From Ramazzottius varieornatus (Eukaryota > Tardigrada > Eutardigrada > Parachela > Ramazzottiidae): a stretch of DNA of 64,000 bases. The stretch is taken from positions 4,833,092 through 4,897,091 of the forward strand of contig BDGG01000003.1 of assembly GCA_001949185.1 (NCBI GenBank). The letters run 5' to 3'. This document shows, piece after piece, positions 34,301 to 45,117 of the stretch (positions within the stretch are counted from its first letter, which is position 1; every line of letters starts with the position of its first letter). Both the position numbers and the translations under genes were made by a program. The notes beneath the pieces are model-generated. The model made no database searches, was not told where the DNA came from, and worked only from the letters and a program-made list of their open reading frames with translations.

Positions 34301-37300
34301 AGCACTCTGTCCATATACCTATTGTTGTGCCACGCTAACCGCATGTGACAATTTGCCTGGGACAACCTGTCACTAATCTACTTGACCACTGGTCCAATTG
34401 CTTTCTCTTACTCTCATTCTTCAGCCGCTAATACCGACATCATAATGCCATATCCATATCGCCAAGTCAGAACGTACTGTATGAGACTTACGGATCGTTT
34501 CCTGTTTCTCGAATGTCTTAGGGTCAAAAGCTGGAAGCACGGCAAAGAAACTCGAGTAGATGGTTCTCCCCCCTAGTGGCGCAAGTTTTCTGTGTTATTT
34601 GCTAAACGCGTGCGGCACTTGAAAAAGCGTTCTTGTCGAGTTTAGGCTGTTTTCCCAAGTGACGCGCGCTCTCAGCCTTACCGACTGGGAGTGTTCCTCA
34701 CTTGGAGGGGCAATCTTGTAAGGTTTGGCTGAAGCCATGCCTGGTCTCTACTGAATTTTCTTACAAAATTAATCTTCGCGTATCGATTTCCTAGAAATTT
34801 CTTATCAAATTTGGCGACTGGAAATACTTGGAAACTTAAGGTTTGCGCCAAATTTTATAAGATATGTCCGAAGAAAGATAGCGTAGGGATTTTATGAACC
34901 AGGTTGCGAAAAATATTTACGTTACTAGCTTGAGCAAACGGAGAAATTTGTGAGGCCTGGCAGTATTTGTGGTTACTTTGGACCGGGATAATCTTGTTCA
35001 AAGTCAGCTCCACCTGCCTCGATTTGCATTTATCTTTTTCGTTCTAGTCGGACTGAGATAAGAGTGAATTTCCGTAACGCGAACCGTAAGAGCGCTATCG
35101 CGGTAAACCACGTGAAGTAAAGGGATGAGGCGAAAAAAGTGAAGCTGGGCACACAGTCGCACCTTCATGTTTTCAATGATAAGAGTGGCGACAATGATAT
35201 TATATACATTGTGGTCTGTTCTCTTGTCCAGGATCTGACGTTGGTGGACGACGATTGGGCGGAAATCATGAGCTACATGATGGCCAACGATGCGGCGGAC
35301 CAAAGCATGGCTTCTTGCAATGTACGTAACAAACTTCCTGGTTCTCGAACAACAAATGATAAGATACAGACTGTGACGGGCGAACCCTGAAAACATATAC
35401 CCAGTCGAGTCACGATGTTTCATCATTTGAATATAGTACATACGAAAATCAAATGGGATTTCGTCAAATACAATCGACCAGATCGTTTGCCCAAGTGGCG
35501 CATACTCTCACTTAGTACCACCGGAGATGTGCGCCACTTGGATAAGGTCGGCCTGAACGTTTATCCAAGTGGCGCACTCCTCATCGATACTGCCTGGAGA
35601 CATGCGCCACTTTGGAAAACGATCTAGCCGAGTTTGTCTGCCGAGTTCCCGACTTTTGTTTGATTTTTTTGAGTTTACGGATGTCGGTGTCAAACCAAAA
35701 GATAAATTTTGGCGATCGCAGACAAAATTTGTAGCGATGAACGGAAGTCATCTCGGTTGATTCGGTGAATGGAGTTCTTGCGGACAAGAATTTTGAACCT
35801 TTCAACTATGACTTCCTGCTTTCGACATAGTTTATAATCAAAAACAGCCCAAAGCTACCTCAACTTTGTGATGCAAACACCTTCTCTCACCTGACCATAG
35901 AATTTACAGCAGACAAGACGTCTTCTACATTACTCTTCCGGTTTTTGCAGATGCCAATGACCGGCCCGATGAACTCTGGCAGCTCTGGCGTCGACATTGA
36001 CTTTGGTGGAATGTTCAACGATCACAGTAGCTCTTCGCAAGCTTCACTTTCACATCTTAATCACTCTAACCAACAGCAGCCGCCACAACAAACCACCCCA
36101 CAGCAGACACAAATGCCTTCCTACGACTGCTACCCACATCAACAGACGCAGCAATACCAGTCACGACCCCTCCAGTTCATGGATCAGTATAGTCCCATAC
36201 AATCACAACAGCTAGCCCAATTACCACAGTATTCCACATCGCTTAACCTTCCTCAAAACTCCAACGGCATGGCTTACTACGAGCAATGCCAGCCTCAGCA
36301 TATCCAACACCCACAGTCGCAGGACTTTGGACAGACGTCGCCGGTGTACCTTGTGGCGCAGACCGTCAAGAACATTGACAACTTTAACTTCGAACACTAT
36401 GCTTCGTTACCTTCTATCACCAACACTAGCCTCAGTCACCACATTCCTCAGAATGTCGTCAGGACCCTCTCGTCCTCATCCACCGGAAACTCTCCCAGCT
36501 CGCAGTCGCCTGTCAGCGAAGAAGACTACCACGACGTCACTGGCAGCGTAAGTCGTAACACTCCTTCCAGGTTGCAGTCTTTGAGCAATCCGTGATTCTC
36601 CGTGTAGAAGACCACGGCTGCCAGTCGTCGGAAAGCTGAGGCACCAGCTCAGACCAAGAAGAAGTCGGTATCGAAGCCTCGACGACGAAAGCGAGATCCC
36701 AATGAGCCTACCAAGTAAGTCGCTTCCGGCAAAACCTGCTGACGATTTTCAGTACGAGTAAAAGTATGTTTTTCTCTTCTGCCAGGCCCGTATCGGCTTA
36801 TGCCTTATTCTTCCGGGACAAGCAAGCAAACATCAAGGGATCGAAACCCGACGCGACTTTTGGGGAAGTGTCAAAGATCGTCGCACAAATGTGGGATAAC
36901 CTCGACCCGGAAAAGAAAAACGTAAGAAAATTAGCTCCCTTGGGGACTGCTGCAACTGAAAATAACGGCGAACAAACCCGACCAAATCGTTCTCTCGGGT
37001 GGCGCGCAATCGCAGTGTTCTTAGCTGCCAGCGTGCGTCACTTGAGAAACTCGATCTTGTCGAGTTTCTTCAAGTGGCGCACGTTGTTAGCCTCACTGGC
37101 TGGAAGCGTGCGTTATTAAGATAAACGATCTTGTCGACTTGGTTCACCGAGCTCCCAACTAAACACCGTCATGAACGTTGGGGTTTGTTTGTAGATGTAC
37201 AAGAAGAGGACGGAAGAAGCCAAGAAAGAGTATTTGCAACAACTGGCTGTCTACCGAGCTTCCTTGTTAAACTCTCCCGAGACCTTGTACATGCAGCCCA

Positions 37301-38264
37301 GCTTTGTCTCACGCAGTCCACCAGCGCAGATGACCAGCTACAACCGGAACATGTACTCGAACAACAATAGCCAGCATCATAACGGACTCAAGATCCACCT
37401 TCAGAATATCCCGCCTCAGATGAACACCACACGCTCGCCACCTCGCGGAAGTGCCCAAGATGAGTGTTTACAAATAACTTCCGGCTCTCCCAACGAGGTA
37501 CTGTAGCTCAAAAACTCCACGTCATTCGAAAACTGATTTGACTCGGCAACGAAACTCGCAGGATTGACGTACGAACTGGCGCGTTTTCGATGTTATCGAC
37601 TTGACTTGTGCGCCACTTTGGAAGAGCATCTTTTACGGAGTTTGATTGTTTTTCCCAAGTGACGTACGTTTGCAGTATCGTAGGGTGGTAGCGTGCGCCA
37701 CGTGTGGAGATCGATCTTGTCGAGGTTGTCTGCCGGGATCCTCAGTAATTCCGCAACTCCGTGTTTTGTTGCAGGGACGGCAAATGTACAGTAGGGTGAT
37801 GGATTCCGAGATGGTCAAGCATAACTACCTGGCCTCCAACCACATGACTAACGTCTGGGAGAGTCAAATCCCCATGGATGGAGATGGATTGGTCGCTCAT
37901 TGCAAGTATGTAAGAACCTCTGATCTAAGCTAACGAGTAAGGATGTTATTTTCCAAGCGGCGCACGCTTCTGCTTAGTGAACCTGAAAATGAGCGCCACC
38001 GGAGAGAACAATCAAACTCTTCAAGATCATTTCCCAACTGGCGCACACTTTCAGGCAATAACATGGCAGACGTGCGTCACTTGAAAAAACAAATCACTTA
38101 CCGAGCACATTTACCGAGCTTCCCTGTCACCACAAGTGACGAATCACAACAGCTTTCGATGAGGCAATAGCCAATGTAAGCTTCCTTTCTTCAGAGATAC
38201 TTACACGAACTGGATCCCCGGACAACAGCAGACGGTTCCCAACCCCGCTAAAGTGCTCATATGA
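31342..38264 (+). CDS. TOX: TOX-family HMG-box transcription factor
   Basis: Nuclear chromatin-associated factor with a single HMG box of TOX type. Eight exons: 31342-31473, 35232-35321, 35951-36547, 36608-36714, 36786-36921, 37195-37497, 37775-37905, 38195-38264; 521 residues. The N-terminal part carries acidic and Gln/Pro-rich stretches (exon 3). A basic tract ([18 protein letters not shown]) leads into the HMG box ([19 protein letters not shown] ... [22 protein letters not shown], then [17 protein letters not shown]), nearly identical to vertebrate TOX. The box is split by two introns. The first intron (3.8 kb) and the last three introns (273-289 nt) carry hairpin repeats. The start was chosen at the first ATG of exon 1; a longer N-terminus is possible. 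Confidence 0.92.
31570..31670. repeat. Hairpin repeat, single copy
   Basis: In TOX intron 1; CAAGTGGCGCAT/GTGCGCCACTTG. Confidence 0.8.
31683..31726. repeat. Perfect 17-bp stem, 10-nt loop hairpin
   Basis: AACCTAGCTAACTTAGT at 31683-31699 is followed by a 10-nt loop and its exact reverse complement at 31710-31726. Just before it, CCTGGGTGAATCCCA is directly duplicated. It lies in TOX intron 1 beside a copy of the common hairpin repeat. Confidence 0.7.
33266..33305 (-). pseudogene. Short 18S rRNA-like 3'-end fragment in TOX intron 1
   Basis: On the minus strand about 40 bases contain AGAGGAAGTAAAGTCGTAAC followed by AAGG and GTAGGTGGACC, matching the universally conserved end of small-subunit rRNA with one missing A and several mismatches. 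It is far too short for a working gene and looks like an inserted, decayed fragment. Confidence 0.6.
33401..33577. repeat. Hairpin repeat, double copy
   Basis: In TOX intron 1; first loop CAGCCAATCAAAAG, end CTGTTTGCCGAGCTC. Confidence 0.85.
34538..34732. repeat. Hairpin repeat, double copy
   Basis: In TOX intron 1; CTAGTGGCGCAAG/GTGCGGCACTTG and CAAGTGACGCGC/TGTTCCTCACTTG. Confidence 0.75.
35466..35655. repeat. Hairpin repeat, double copy
   Basis: In TOX intron 35322-35950; both modules well preserved, end GAGTTTGTCTGCCGAGTTCC. Confidence 0.85.
36968..37157. repeat. Hairpin repeat, double copy
   Basis: About 190 of 273 nt of the TOX intron inside the HMG-box coding region. Confidence 0.8.
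37541..37743. repeat. Hairpin repeat, double copy
   Basis: About 203 of 277 nt of TOX intron 37498-37774. Confidence 0.8.
37943..38125. repeat. Hairpin repeat, double copy
   Basis: In TOX intron 37906-38194 (289 nt); the left boundary runs close to the donor. Confidence 0.8.
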
Positions 38265-38624
38265 AAGACTCGCTCTGAAGACTGCGGAATGAGGAAGTCT
38301 TCCCAAGCCGATGACCAAAAGAAACGGTGTTAATCTTATCCAGGTGTCGAACCGCGAAACCAGACGCAATAATCCGCTTTTATGATATTCTTGCAAAATA
38401 ACATGCATGTGCATTGGAAGTATCATGTCAAAAATCAAGTTTTATTGTACAGAAAAAAATAACAAGCTCGAATCCATTATGCCATGCTGTTCTTTTGCGG
38501 CCCTATCGCAGGCCACGTTGTACACTTTTCACAATTCTTCACCGCATTTTTCAGTTTGTTGTACGTTTTGTTTTCGTGTACTTTTTCTGTTCCCTTTTTG
38601 TATGTTTTTATTTGTCGACTTTAA

Positions 38625-40614
38625 TTAAATTTTCTTCTTGTCTTCCGCAGTGGAATCACCAGCAGCTACTTTTCTTCTATTCAGATTCACTTCTTGTGCT
38701 GCTTGACTTTTCGGGGTTGCAGACAGCTTACTCCTAACAGATGCGATGTCAGTAACGGTCAGTAGCATCATGATGTTGACCGCCATGAACAGCAGGCTAG
38801 CCACCCAAACCAGGAACAGCACTTCCTGCTGCTGAAACTCAAACAGGTAAGCTGTGCCCAACCAAAACGCCATGGACCCGAACCAGGAATACCCAAGGCT
38901 CTTTAGTCGCGGTGAAAGTGGGTAGCCAAACTTCGGAATGACCAGAGGTAAGAACGTCAGGTACCACATGAAGTACTGCAAGCAGAAAAACGGTTAAAAA
39001 AGTCATCATGTTAGCCCTACTGTTAAACTCGCGCACTATGCCCAAGAGAATAATGGAAAAGTGCGCCGTTCGGTCAGGAAACAGGAGCATTTTCTCGCCC
39101 CGACCTGCTGGCGCAATTTACCGTTAACATGAACCATAAAGTGCACAACCTGATCAAGGAACAAAACGATTTCCCGCCCGGGACAGTGGCGCATCTCCCC
39201 ATGAGCAAAAGCGACAAAGCGCGCGAACCGAAATTCGGAAAAAAACGCAGGTGGAGAGTTGTTACCTGAACCGTGCAGACTTTGTTGAAGATGACAAAGA
39301 CGAAGGTGTTTAGAAAGCACACGAAGGGTAGATCGCGGAAGTACTTGAAGGAGTACCAAATCCAAAATGCGACTTGTGGAACGAAAGGCGCTAAGTTCAG
39401 GGCTTGTTCGTACGGAGATCCGACTGTCTTTCTCAGAATGTAGAACCACGGTGAGAAGTTATGCTGGATATCCCGACGCGTCAAATGGTACAGATACGTC
39501 TCTTTGATGAACTCCTGCCCATATATCGCGTAGAAAAGTCCTGTGAGAATGCAAAAGGACAAAGCGGAACTCAGCACGAAGGCAATCTTATTTTTATTTG
39601 GAGTCAGCAACCGAATGATTCGCTTCATTCCAATCGACGAGCCTTCTTCACGCTCGGAAGTACAGTAAAAGTACAACGGCACGGCGTAACATATCGGGTA
39701 GATTTTGAAATGCACGGAAAGGCCGAAGACGAGGCCGGAAAGGAGGCACTTCCGGTCCATGTGAAGGACGAGGTTGAGAAGACACAAGACGCTCATGATG
39801 GACTCGGCGTTGCCTCGTGTCGAGACGTTGATGGCCACAGGGTTGTACAAAGCCACCATCATGCAGTTCTTCATGGTGTCTTTATTGACTTTCATTCGTT
39901 GGAGAATAATGAAAGTCAGGTACGCAGCGACAACGTCCAGGAAGGCGAAGAGAGCTTTACCGAAGGCGGGGTGAATGAAATTGTTAGGAAGGAGCATATA
40001 GGCGAGAAGTGGAGTGTAGCGGTATGTGTCTCGATTGTACGGAGACTTTTCCTGCAACAACGAAATGACGTTAGGTTTTTTTGGTGCCACTTTGATGGGG
40101 CAGAGAACAGCTTTCCGGTCGTTGCTTTTCCAACCCGCGCACTTTATCGCTTAACGTAATGGTACGGTGCGCCACTTTGCCACGGCAAAGAACTGCTTCT
40201 CTTCTCTGGTCAATCTGCGCACTTTTCCATTACAACTGGCGGCGTAGTGCGCGAGGATTGCAGTGTATTTTAGATGATGACTTCCTCTTCTTTTTGCTTG
40301 CAGTACTATATACTGTACTAAAGCCCCTCTTTGTAGTCATATAAAAGTTCGGCTGGCCACTTTCGCCAGTCATGTGAGGAAGAATTACTTACTTGGCTAA
40401 CCCATGTGGCTGCATCGGAGAAGACTCGGTAATCAATGTCGGTGTAGTTAAGGTGCAGGGCTTGGTCGTGGAATTCTCCGTAGATGATCATGAAGAGTCG
40501 GAACAGAAAGGCGATGCCGAAGTGGTCGTAGAGGAAGCTGTACGGCGTGTTGAACTTCGAGAAGTCGATGATGTTCTCCGCTGTGCTGGGCTCGATCTCC
40601 GTCATAGGATCCAT
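38625..40614 (-). CDS. PIGM: GPI alpha-1,4-mannosyltransferase I (PIG-M)
   Basis: ER multipass enzyme that adds the first mannose from dolichol-phosphate-mannose to the GPI-anchor precursor. Three exons (40614-40393, 40051-39266, 38975-38625), 452 residues versus 423 in human. The luminal DXD-type motif is present (NYTDIDYRVFSDA). Further hallmarks are YNRDTYRYTPLLAYML, STRGNAESI, SVHFKIYPI, YLYHLTRRDIQHNFSPWFY and FNKVCTVQYFMWYL. Multiple hydrophobic segments follow. It needs PIG-X in animals (family knowledge). Possible polyA signals (TTTATT on the plus strand) lie at 38607 and 38441. Both introns carry degenerate hairpin repeats. Confidence 0.95.
39020..39215. repeat. Hairpin repeat, degenerate
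   Basis: In PIGM intron 38976-39265; only GTGCGCC and CAGTGGCGCAT remnants remain recognisable. Confidence 0.45.
40118..40252. repeat. Hairpin repeat, degenerate
   Basis: In PIGM intron 40052-40392; CGCGCACTTT/GGTGCGCCACTTT remnants. Confidence 0.5.
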
Positions 40615-42319
40615 CTGCGCAGGTCCTCACAATCCGAATCGACGAAGTTCAGGTCCGACTAGTGGAGGCTGTCATCCCAGACTTCAACGTAAAACCTGCA
40701 ACGACAGCAACGTTCGCGTGAGACGAGAAAGGAAAACGAATTCAGAATGGATGAAGTGGATAAAAACAGACTCGAAAGTCGAAACTTGTTCGAAGTTTGT
40801 AATCTGCACCAGTTGATCTGACAATACTGTATGCACTAGACATTGTGCGCACAATTGACTATCCGGCCAAATAGAATACGTGCGCATGCACAAAATGCGA
40901 ATTCGAGGCGTGGTTTTGCCTTGGAATCGTGTGTGTTCTATGGTTCGCAGATCAGCATGGACGTACCGGATCGAGCAGAAAACGCAGCGTCCGTGACTAT
41001 AATGTGGAGCTAATGACGCAGCGTCTGTATAGACGTTGCGTTATCTCCTCGAACCGAAAGCGATTTTTTTTGCATTGCACCGTCATCGATCGTTGATTTT
41101 CGTGGATGGCAGGCCCCTGTAGTCTCCCCGACTCTCCCGGCATTCGCTTTCCACCGGAAATTTCCCTCTGGACAGCAGAAAAGCGTTCCGTATCTTAATC
41201 GAGCCTTAGGCATGTATCCACGAAAAGAAGACGATGGTCGTGGAATCTGTGTCTGACATTTGTTTTTCTTTAGAGGTGGGCATCGACAACTGACAACATC
41301 AAAGAAATTCTCGGTTAAGTTACATCGTGGGATTCTTCGGTGTCCTTACTCCTTCCTTGTAGCGTCCTCTGGTACCTCTACGTAGAACAAGCATACGGTC
41401 AGTGTTGCGGACCAAGATGTCGGCGTAGTGTTCCTGGTAGGCGCCGACAGTGTTCATAAAACCTCCGATCAGGTGGACGTTAAACCTCTTTACTCACTAT
41501 TCCCCACCCATCGCCGTTCGGTCCACTATGTCCTTAAATCCCTCCAGAAGATCTGCTCTTGCACGTGTAATCTGTCTCGTTTAATGGTGTTCATACCTAG
41601 ACTGGATTTAGCCAACGTTTGGGTAGAGGCGTAGATCTAGGGCTATCGGCTACTTTGTGAAGTAGCCGAAAGGTCACTTTGGCTATATTGCAACAAAAAA
41701 AGAAGCCAAAGTGACCTTTTGGCTACTTCACGAAGTGGCCAATGGCTACTTTCTCACTAGCCATAACCACTTCGAAGTAGCCATAGATACTCCGAAGTAG
41801 CCATCGGCTCTAGCCAAACTTTGGCCAAGTCCAGTCTAGTCGCCGCACGAGAAGAATGTCTTGTTCCTCGTCCGTTCGAACGCATACCCTTTTGAAGTGT
41901 TGATAGAGTGTTCCTTCAAATCTCGATCCGTCTTTGCTTATCATCGCAATCCGATGCGCATCCCGTCGCAGTCCGAATTTTTAATCGTCGGGTTGTAATT
42001 ATACATTCCCGGAGGGACTTTGATTTGCTATCATGCTTCCTTCCGTCTTTCGGCGGTCCGCATCGTTCATGGCAGCAACGGGAACCTGTTGGACGTGACG
42101 AGACAAGCTGTCGTCACGAATCTTCCTGACGTACGGTATGTACTTGGTTCGTTCTGAAGTTTGAATCTTTCACGGTTGAACATTCCTGTAAGACTTCTGC
42201 ATTTCGCGGCAGTCGATTCTTACTATTATAATCTAACTGAATTTTACTTTGATACGTTTTGTGCCTTTCTATTATTTTTCTAGAATTCTGGATGCTGCAA
42301 GGTTGGTTTGTTCCGTTTG
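40615..42319. other. 1.7-kb interval without a recognised gene
   Basis: Includes a foldback element (41597-41839) and a small palindrome near 41013-41045 (ACGCAGCGTCT / AGACGTTGCGT). No coding region was supported. Confidence 0.5.
41597..41839. mobile_element. 243-bp foldback element with long inverted repeats
   Basis: The ends are inverted: CTAGACTGGATTTAGCCAA at the left and the complement of CTAGACTGGACTTGGCCAA at the right. The arms continue inward, with GTAGCCGAAAGGTCACTTTGG against its near-exact complement around an A-rich loop. GTAGCC/GGCTAC units recur inside. The element can fold into one long hairpin. No coding capacity. Confidence 0.7.
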
Positions 42320-42586
42320 ATGCAAATTCAAGCAGCATTTAATGCCTTTCTCTGTGTTGTTCTTTTTGGAATCTGCGGTCGAATCAGGAAAAACCAGACC
42401 TTCCCAGTGGGAAGTTCAGTAGAAAGAGGTTTCTTCTCCGACTATAACTCTTGGACTGTAGGCACGTGGGAACACTGCAACGCAAGAAAGTGCAAGAACC
42501 AGTATTGTTCCGATACGACAGCGGAACTAATTCGAATCGGGTCGCCCATGTTCAGTCTACGGCTACAGCGGGCCATATCGGAATGA
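42320..42586 (+). CDS. Possible short secreted protein
   Basis: 88-codon frame from ATG at 42320. The first 20 residues look like a signal peptide (hydrophobic core FNAFLCVVLFGICG), followed by a short hydrophilic, Cys-containing chain (WEHCNARKCKNQYC). No family recognised and no neighbour link. It could be an exon of a larger gene or chance; only the signal-like start supports it. Confidence 0.3.
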   Translation: MQIQAAFNAFLCVVLFGICGRIRKNQTFPVGSSVERGFFSDYNSWTVGTWEHCNARKCKNQYCSDTTAELIRIGSPMFSLRLQRAISE

Positions 42587-42684
42587 ATTCTGCATTATGC
42601 ATTAATATACATTGTATCGGAACAACACTGGCAAGAACCCGATGACATCCAGGAATCAGCTGGGCTTCGTTATCCGGGAATGCT

Positions 42685-43430
42685 TGCTTCTTTGAATTTC
42701 CGGCGAGCGAGGGGGATGTCGTCCGAAATTGTCCCAGTTTTGATATCACCAAAATAGACTCGAGAAATCACATCGAGAAGAGAGGAAACGGCCTGTTGCT
42801 TCCTGTAAACGAAACGTAAATTTGAGTTCGAAAACAAAGGGCAGTTGCCCAATTTCAGCGCATGGCTAATTCAACATCATCAAGATGGTGCGCAGCATCA
42901 GCTTACCGTAAATTACCCTTCCAAGGTACGCCACCAAATCGATGAGGGAAGTATGAGATGATCGCGAAACCGCACGGCATATCCTTTCTAAAGTCAGAAT
43001 TTGTCAGAAGAAGCCAACTTAGAGTTCAAGCTCTGACTCACATTGTCCAAGAATGTATCGTTCCGTTGCGAATGAGTAGGTCAGGATGAAATCCCGATCG
43101 ACATTCCACCTCACCTCTGTGACTGTTTCCCAACGTTTGCTCCATCCAAATATAAAGCCTTCCATATAGCCATCGACTTCTGCTCGTTGATTGCCTTCGA
43201 ATATACCAGCTTCTTGAGACCTAGACGACAGCATATCAAAGCCAACAGACAACGTTTGAGCAAGCATCAAGGTGACCAAAACGTTAATGGCTTTGTACCG
43301 TTCTTCGTGCTTCAGTAAACTGTCAAAGACGTCCGTACCGTCCACCTTTCGGCGGATGCCGTTCTTTCCCTCTATCTTCCAGGTATTAGACCAGTCCGAG
43401 GGTCGGCAGGTGCTCTCGAGAAGATAAGGA
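42685..43430 (-). CDS. Unidentified gene, incomplete multi-exon model
   Basis: Three coding-looking segments on the minus strand: about 43428-43057 (YLLESTCRPSDW ... GYMEGFIFGWSKRWE ... SFATERYILGQ), about 42992-42907 (MPCGFAIISYFPHRFGG) and about 42803-42687 (SSLLDVISRVYFGDIK ... KEASIPG stop). The last two join in phase (CG|G). The joint between the first two does not work with the obvious donor GTGAGT, so an exon border or a small exon is missing, or the gene is damaged. Residue composition is protein-like. I do not recognise the family. Confidence 0.4.
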
Positions 43431-43749
43431 CTTTCCTATAGAAGTACTAGAAGATGAGACAAGATGGCAGAAGTTGAGAAAAAGTTCATGACGGTTGAAT
43501 GAAACCAAATTTCGACAACGCTTTGTTTACGTTCAATCAAGTTCAATCAAGCAATGGTTGAAAGCAACGGGTGGGTGGGGCTCACTCATTCGTTTGATCT
43601 TTGAAGAGCCATTCATGCTTTGACCGTTTGACGTCATGGACGACTGTATTAAATTTGATCTTCTTTGCAGACTTCTTCCACTTTCGGAGTCTGATTCCGA
43701 CTGTCGTGTTCTGTAGTTCTGTTTGGTTTTGCTGTAGGAAGAAAGAGTG

Positions 43750-44963
43750 ATGTCTGCACCAGGATCGTCTGGAAGCAACGTGATTCTAGCGACAGGAGGA
43801 TACGACCACACCATTCGTTTCTGGCATGCCCACACAGGTGTCTGCTGCAGGACAGTCCAGCACCCTGATTCTCAAGTAAACGCCCTCGCCCTGAACTCCA
43901 GCAAGGACACACTAGCTGCCGCAGGATACCAGCACATTCGTCTGTACGAAGTGAACTCTCCCAACCAACAACACGACAAGTCTTACGAAGGCATCAGCAA
44001 GAACGTTCTCGGGGTGGGATTTCATCAGGACAGTCGATGGATGTACACTGCAGGTCAGCTTCCACCTTCAAATATCCCACATTCAACTCTCTAATATTCG
44101 ATGTTATTCAGGAGAGGATGGTACGGCACGGATATGGGACCTCCGTGCTAACTCAACCAGCAGCCAGAAGTCCAACCAAGTCAACTGTCCACTCAGCAGT
44201 ATTTGCCTTCATCCCAACCAAGCTCATCTGGTCTTCTCCGACCAGAATGGCAGCGTCTTCGTATGGGACCTTCGAGCAGACAAGACACAGAAGATATGCC
44301 CGGATAAAGGCACCAACATTGTCGCGTTGGATATCGACCCGGAAGGCGTCTACCTAGCTTGTGTAACCTCCAAAGGTAGACTTGCTATTTCGCTCTTTCA
44401 CTTCGCGCATGACGTCATGCTAGACACATTGAATTGAATGACGTACTTGGACGGTCTTGCGCGAGTTTCGCTTTTTCGCCATATCGAGGCTCGAGCTCAT
44501 CGGTTTCCTGCGATGCTTTTGTACCCCTGTTAGCGTATACGCAAATAAACGTTTCCTTGTGTATCTTGCAGGTGTTCTACATGTGTACTCTATTTCTGGA
44601 CTGACACAAGACTCGATGGAATTTAAAGCAACGCCGACAAACTTCTCACCCACAACGGCGCATTCCTCCTACGGTCTGAAGGTTCGCTTCAGTCCCGATT
44701 CCACACTTCTCGTTACAGCTTCCGCCGACAAGACGGTCAAGACGTGGACGACGTCCGATCTCGGCCTGGTATCGACGTTCAAAGACGAAAAGCAGAAGTG
44801 GGTATGGGATGCAGTATTTTCTCTAGACAATGAACATATCATTTCCGCGTCCTCTGACGGCATTGCTCGATTATGGTCCGTTCACGACAAAACTGTCAGA
44901 AGAGAATATATTGGCCATCAGAAAGCCATTACTGCTCTAGCATTCGCTGATTCAGTTGCATAG
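43750..44963 (+). CDS. MLST8: MLST8 (LST8/GbetaL), WD-repeat subunit of TORC1 and TORC2
   Basis: Seven-bladed WD40 propeller that binds and stabilises the TOR kinase domain. Three exons (43750-44053, 44112-44375, 44572-44963), 319 residues versus 326 in human. Diagnostic stretches are VILATGGYDHTIRFWHAHTG, VQHPDSQVNALAL, AAAGYQHIRLYEVNS, GEDGTARIWDLR, LHPNQAHLVFSDQ and, at the end, REYIGHQKAITALAF. The first intron is only 58 nt. It is convergent with COPE, 154 nt apart stop to stop. Confidence 0.97.
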
Positions 44964-45102
44964 GTAAACTTTCATGTAAAAGATGCGTAAAATTGAAGCA
45001 GCGAAACTCAGGCCGTTACTTCCGGTGCGTATTGTTTGCTCACTCTATCGAACTCTCTTTCCTACGACGAAAAAGGTTTTTCGATATTCTAACACGTCAA
45101 CG

Positions 45103-45108
45103 AATAAA
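45103..45108 (+). terminator. Polyadenylation signal AATAAA of MLST8
   Basis: AATAAA 140 nt past the MLST8 stop and only 10 nt before the end of the oppositely oriented COPE coding region, so the two transcripts probably overlap tail to tail. Confidence 0.5.
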
Positions 45109-45117
45109 AAGTTGGAA

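Noticed and set aside
39461-40159. Long plus-strand open frame (232 codons)
   Set aside because: It is antisense to the strongly supported PIGM exon 2 and has no recognisable domain; a shadow frame.
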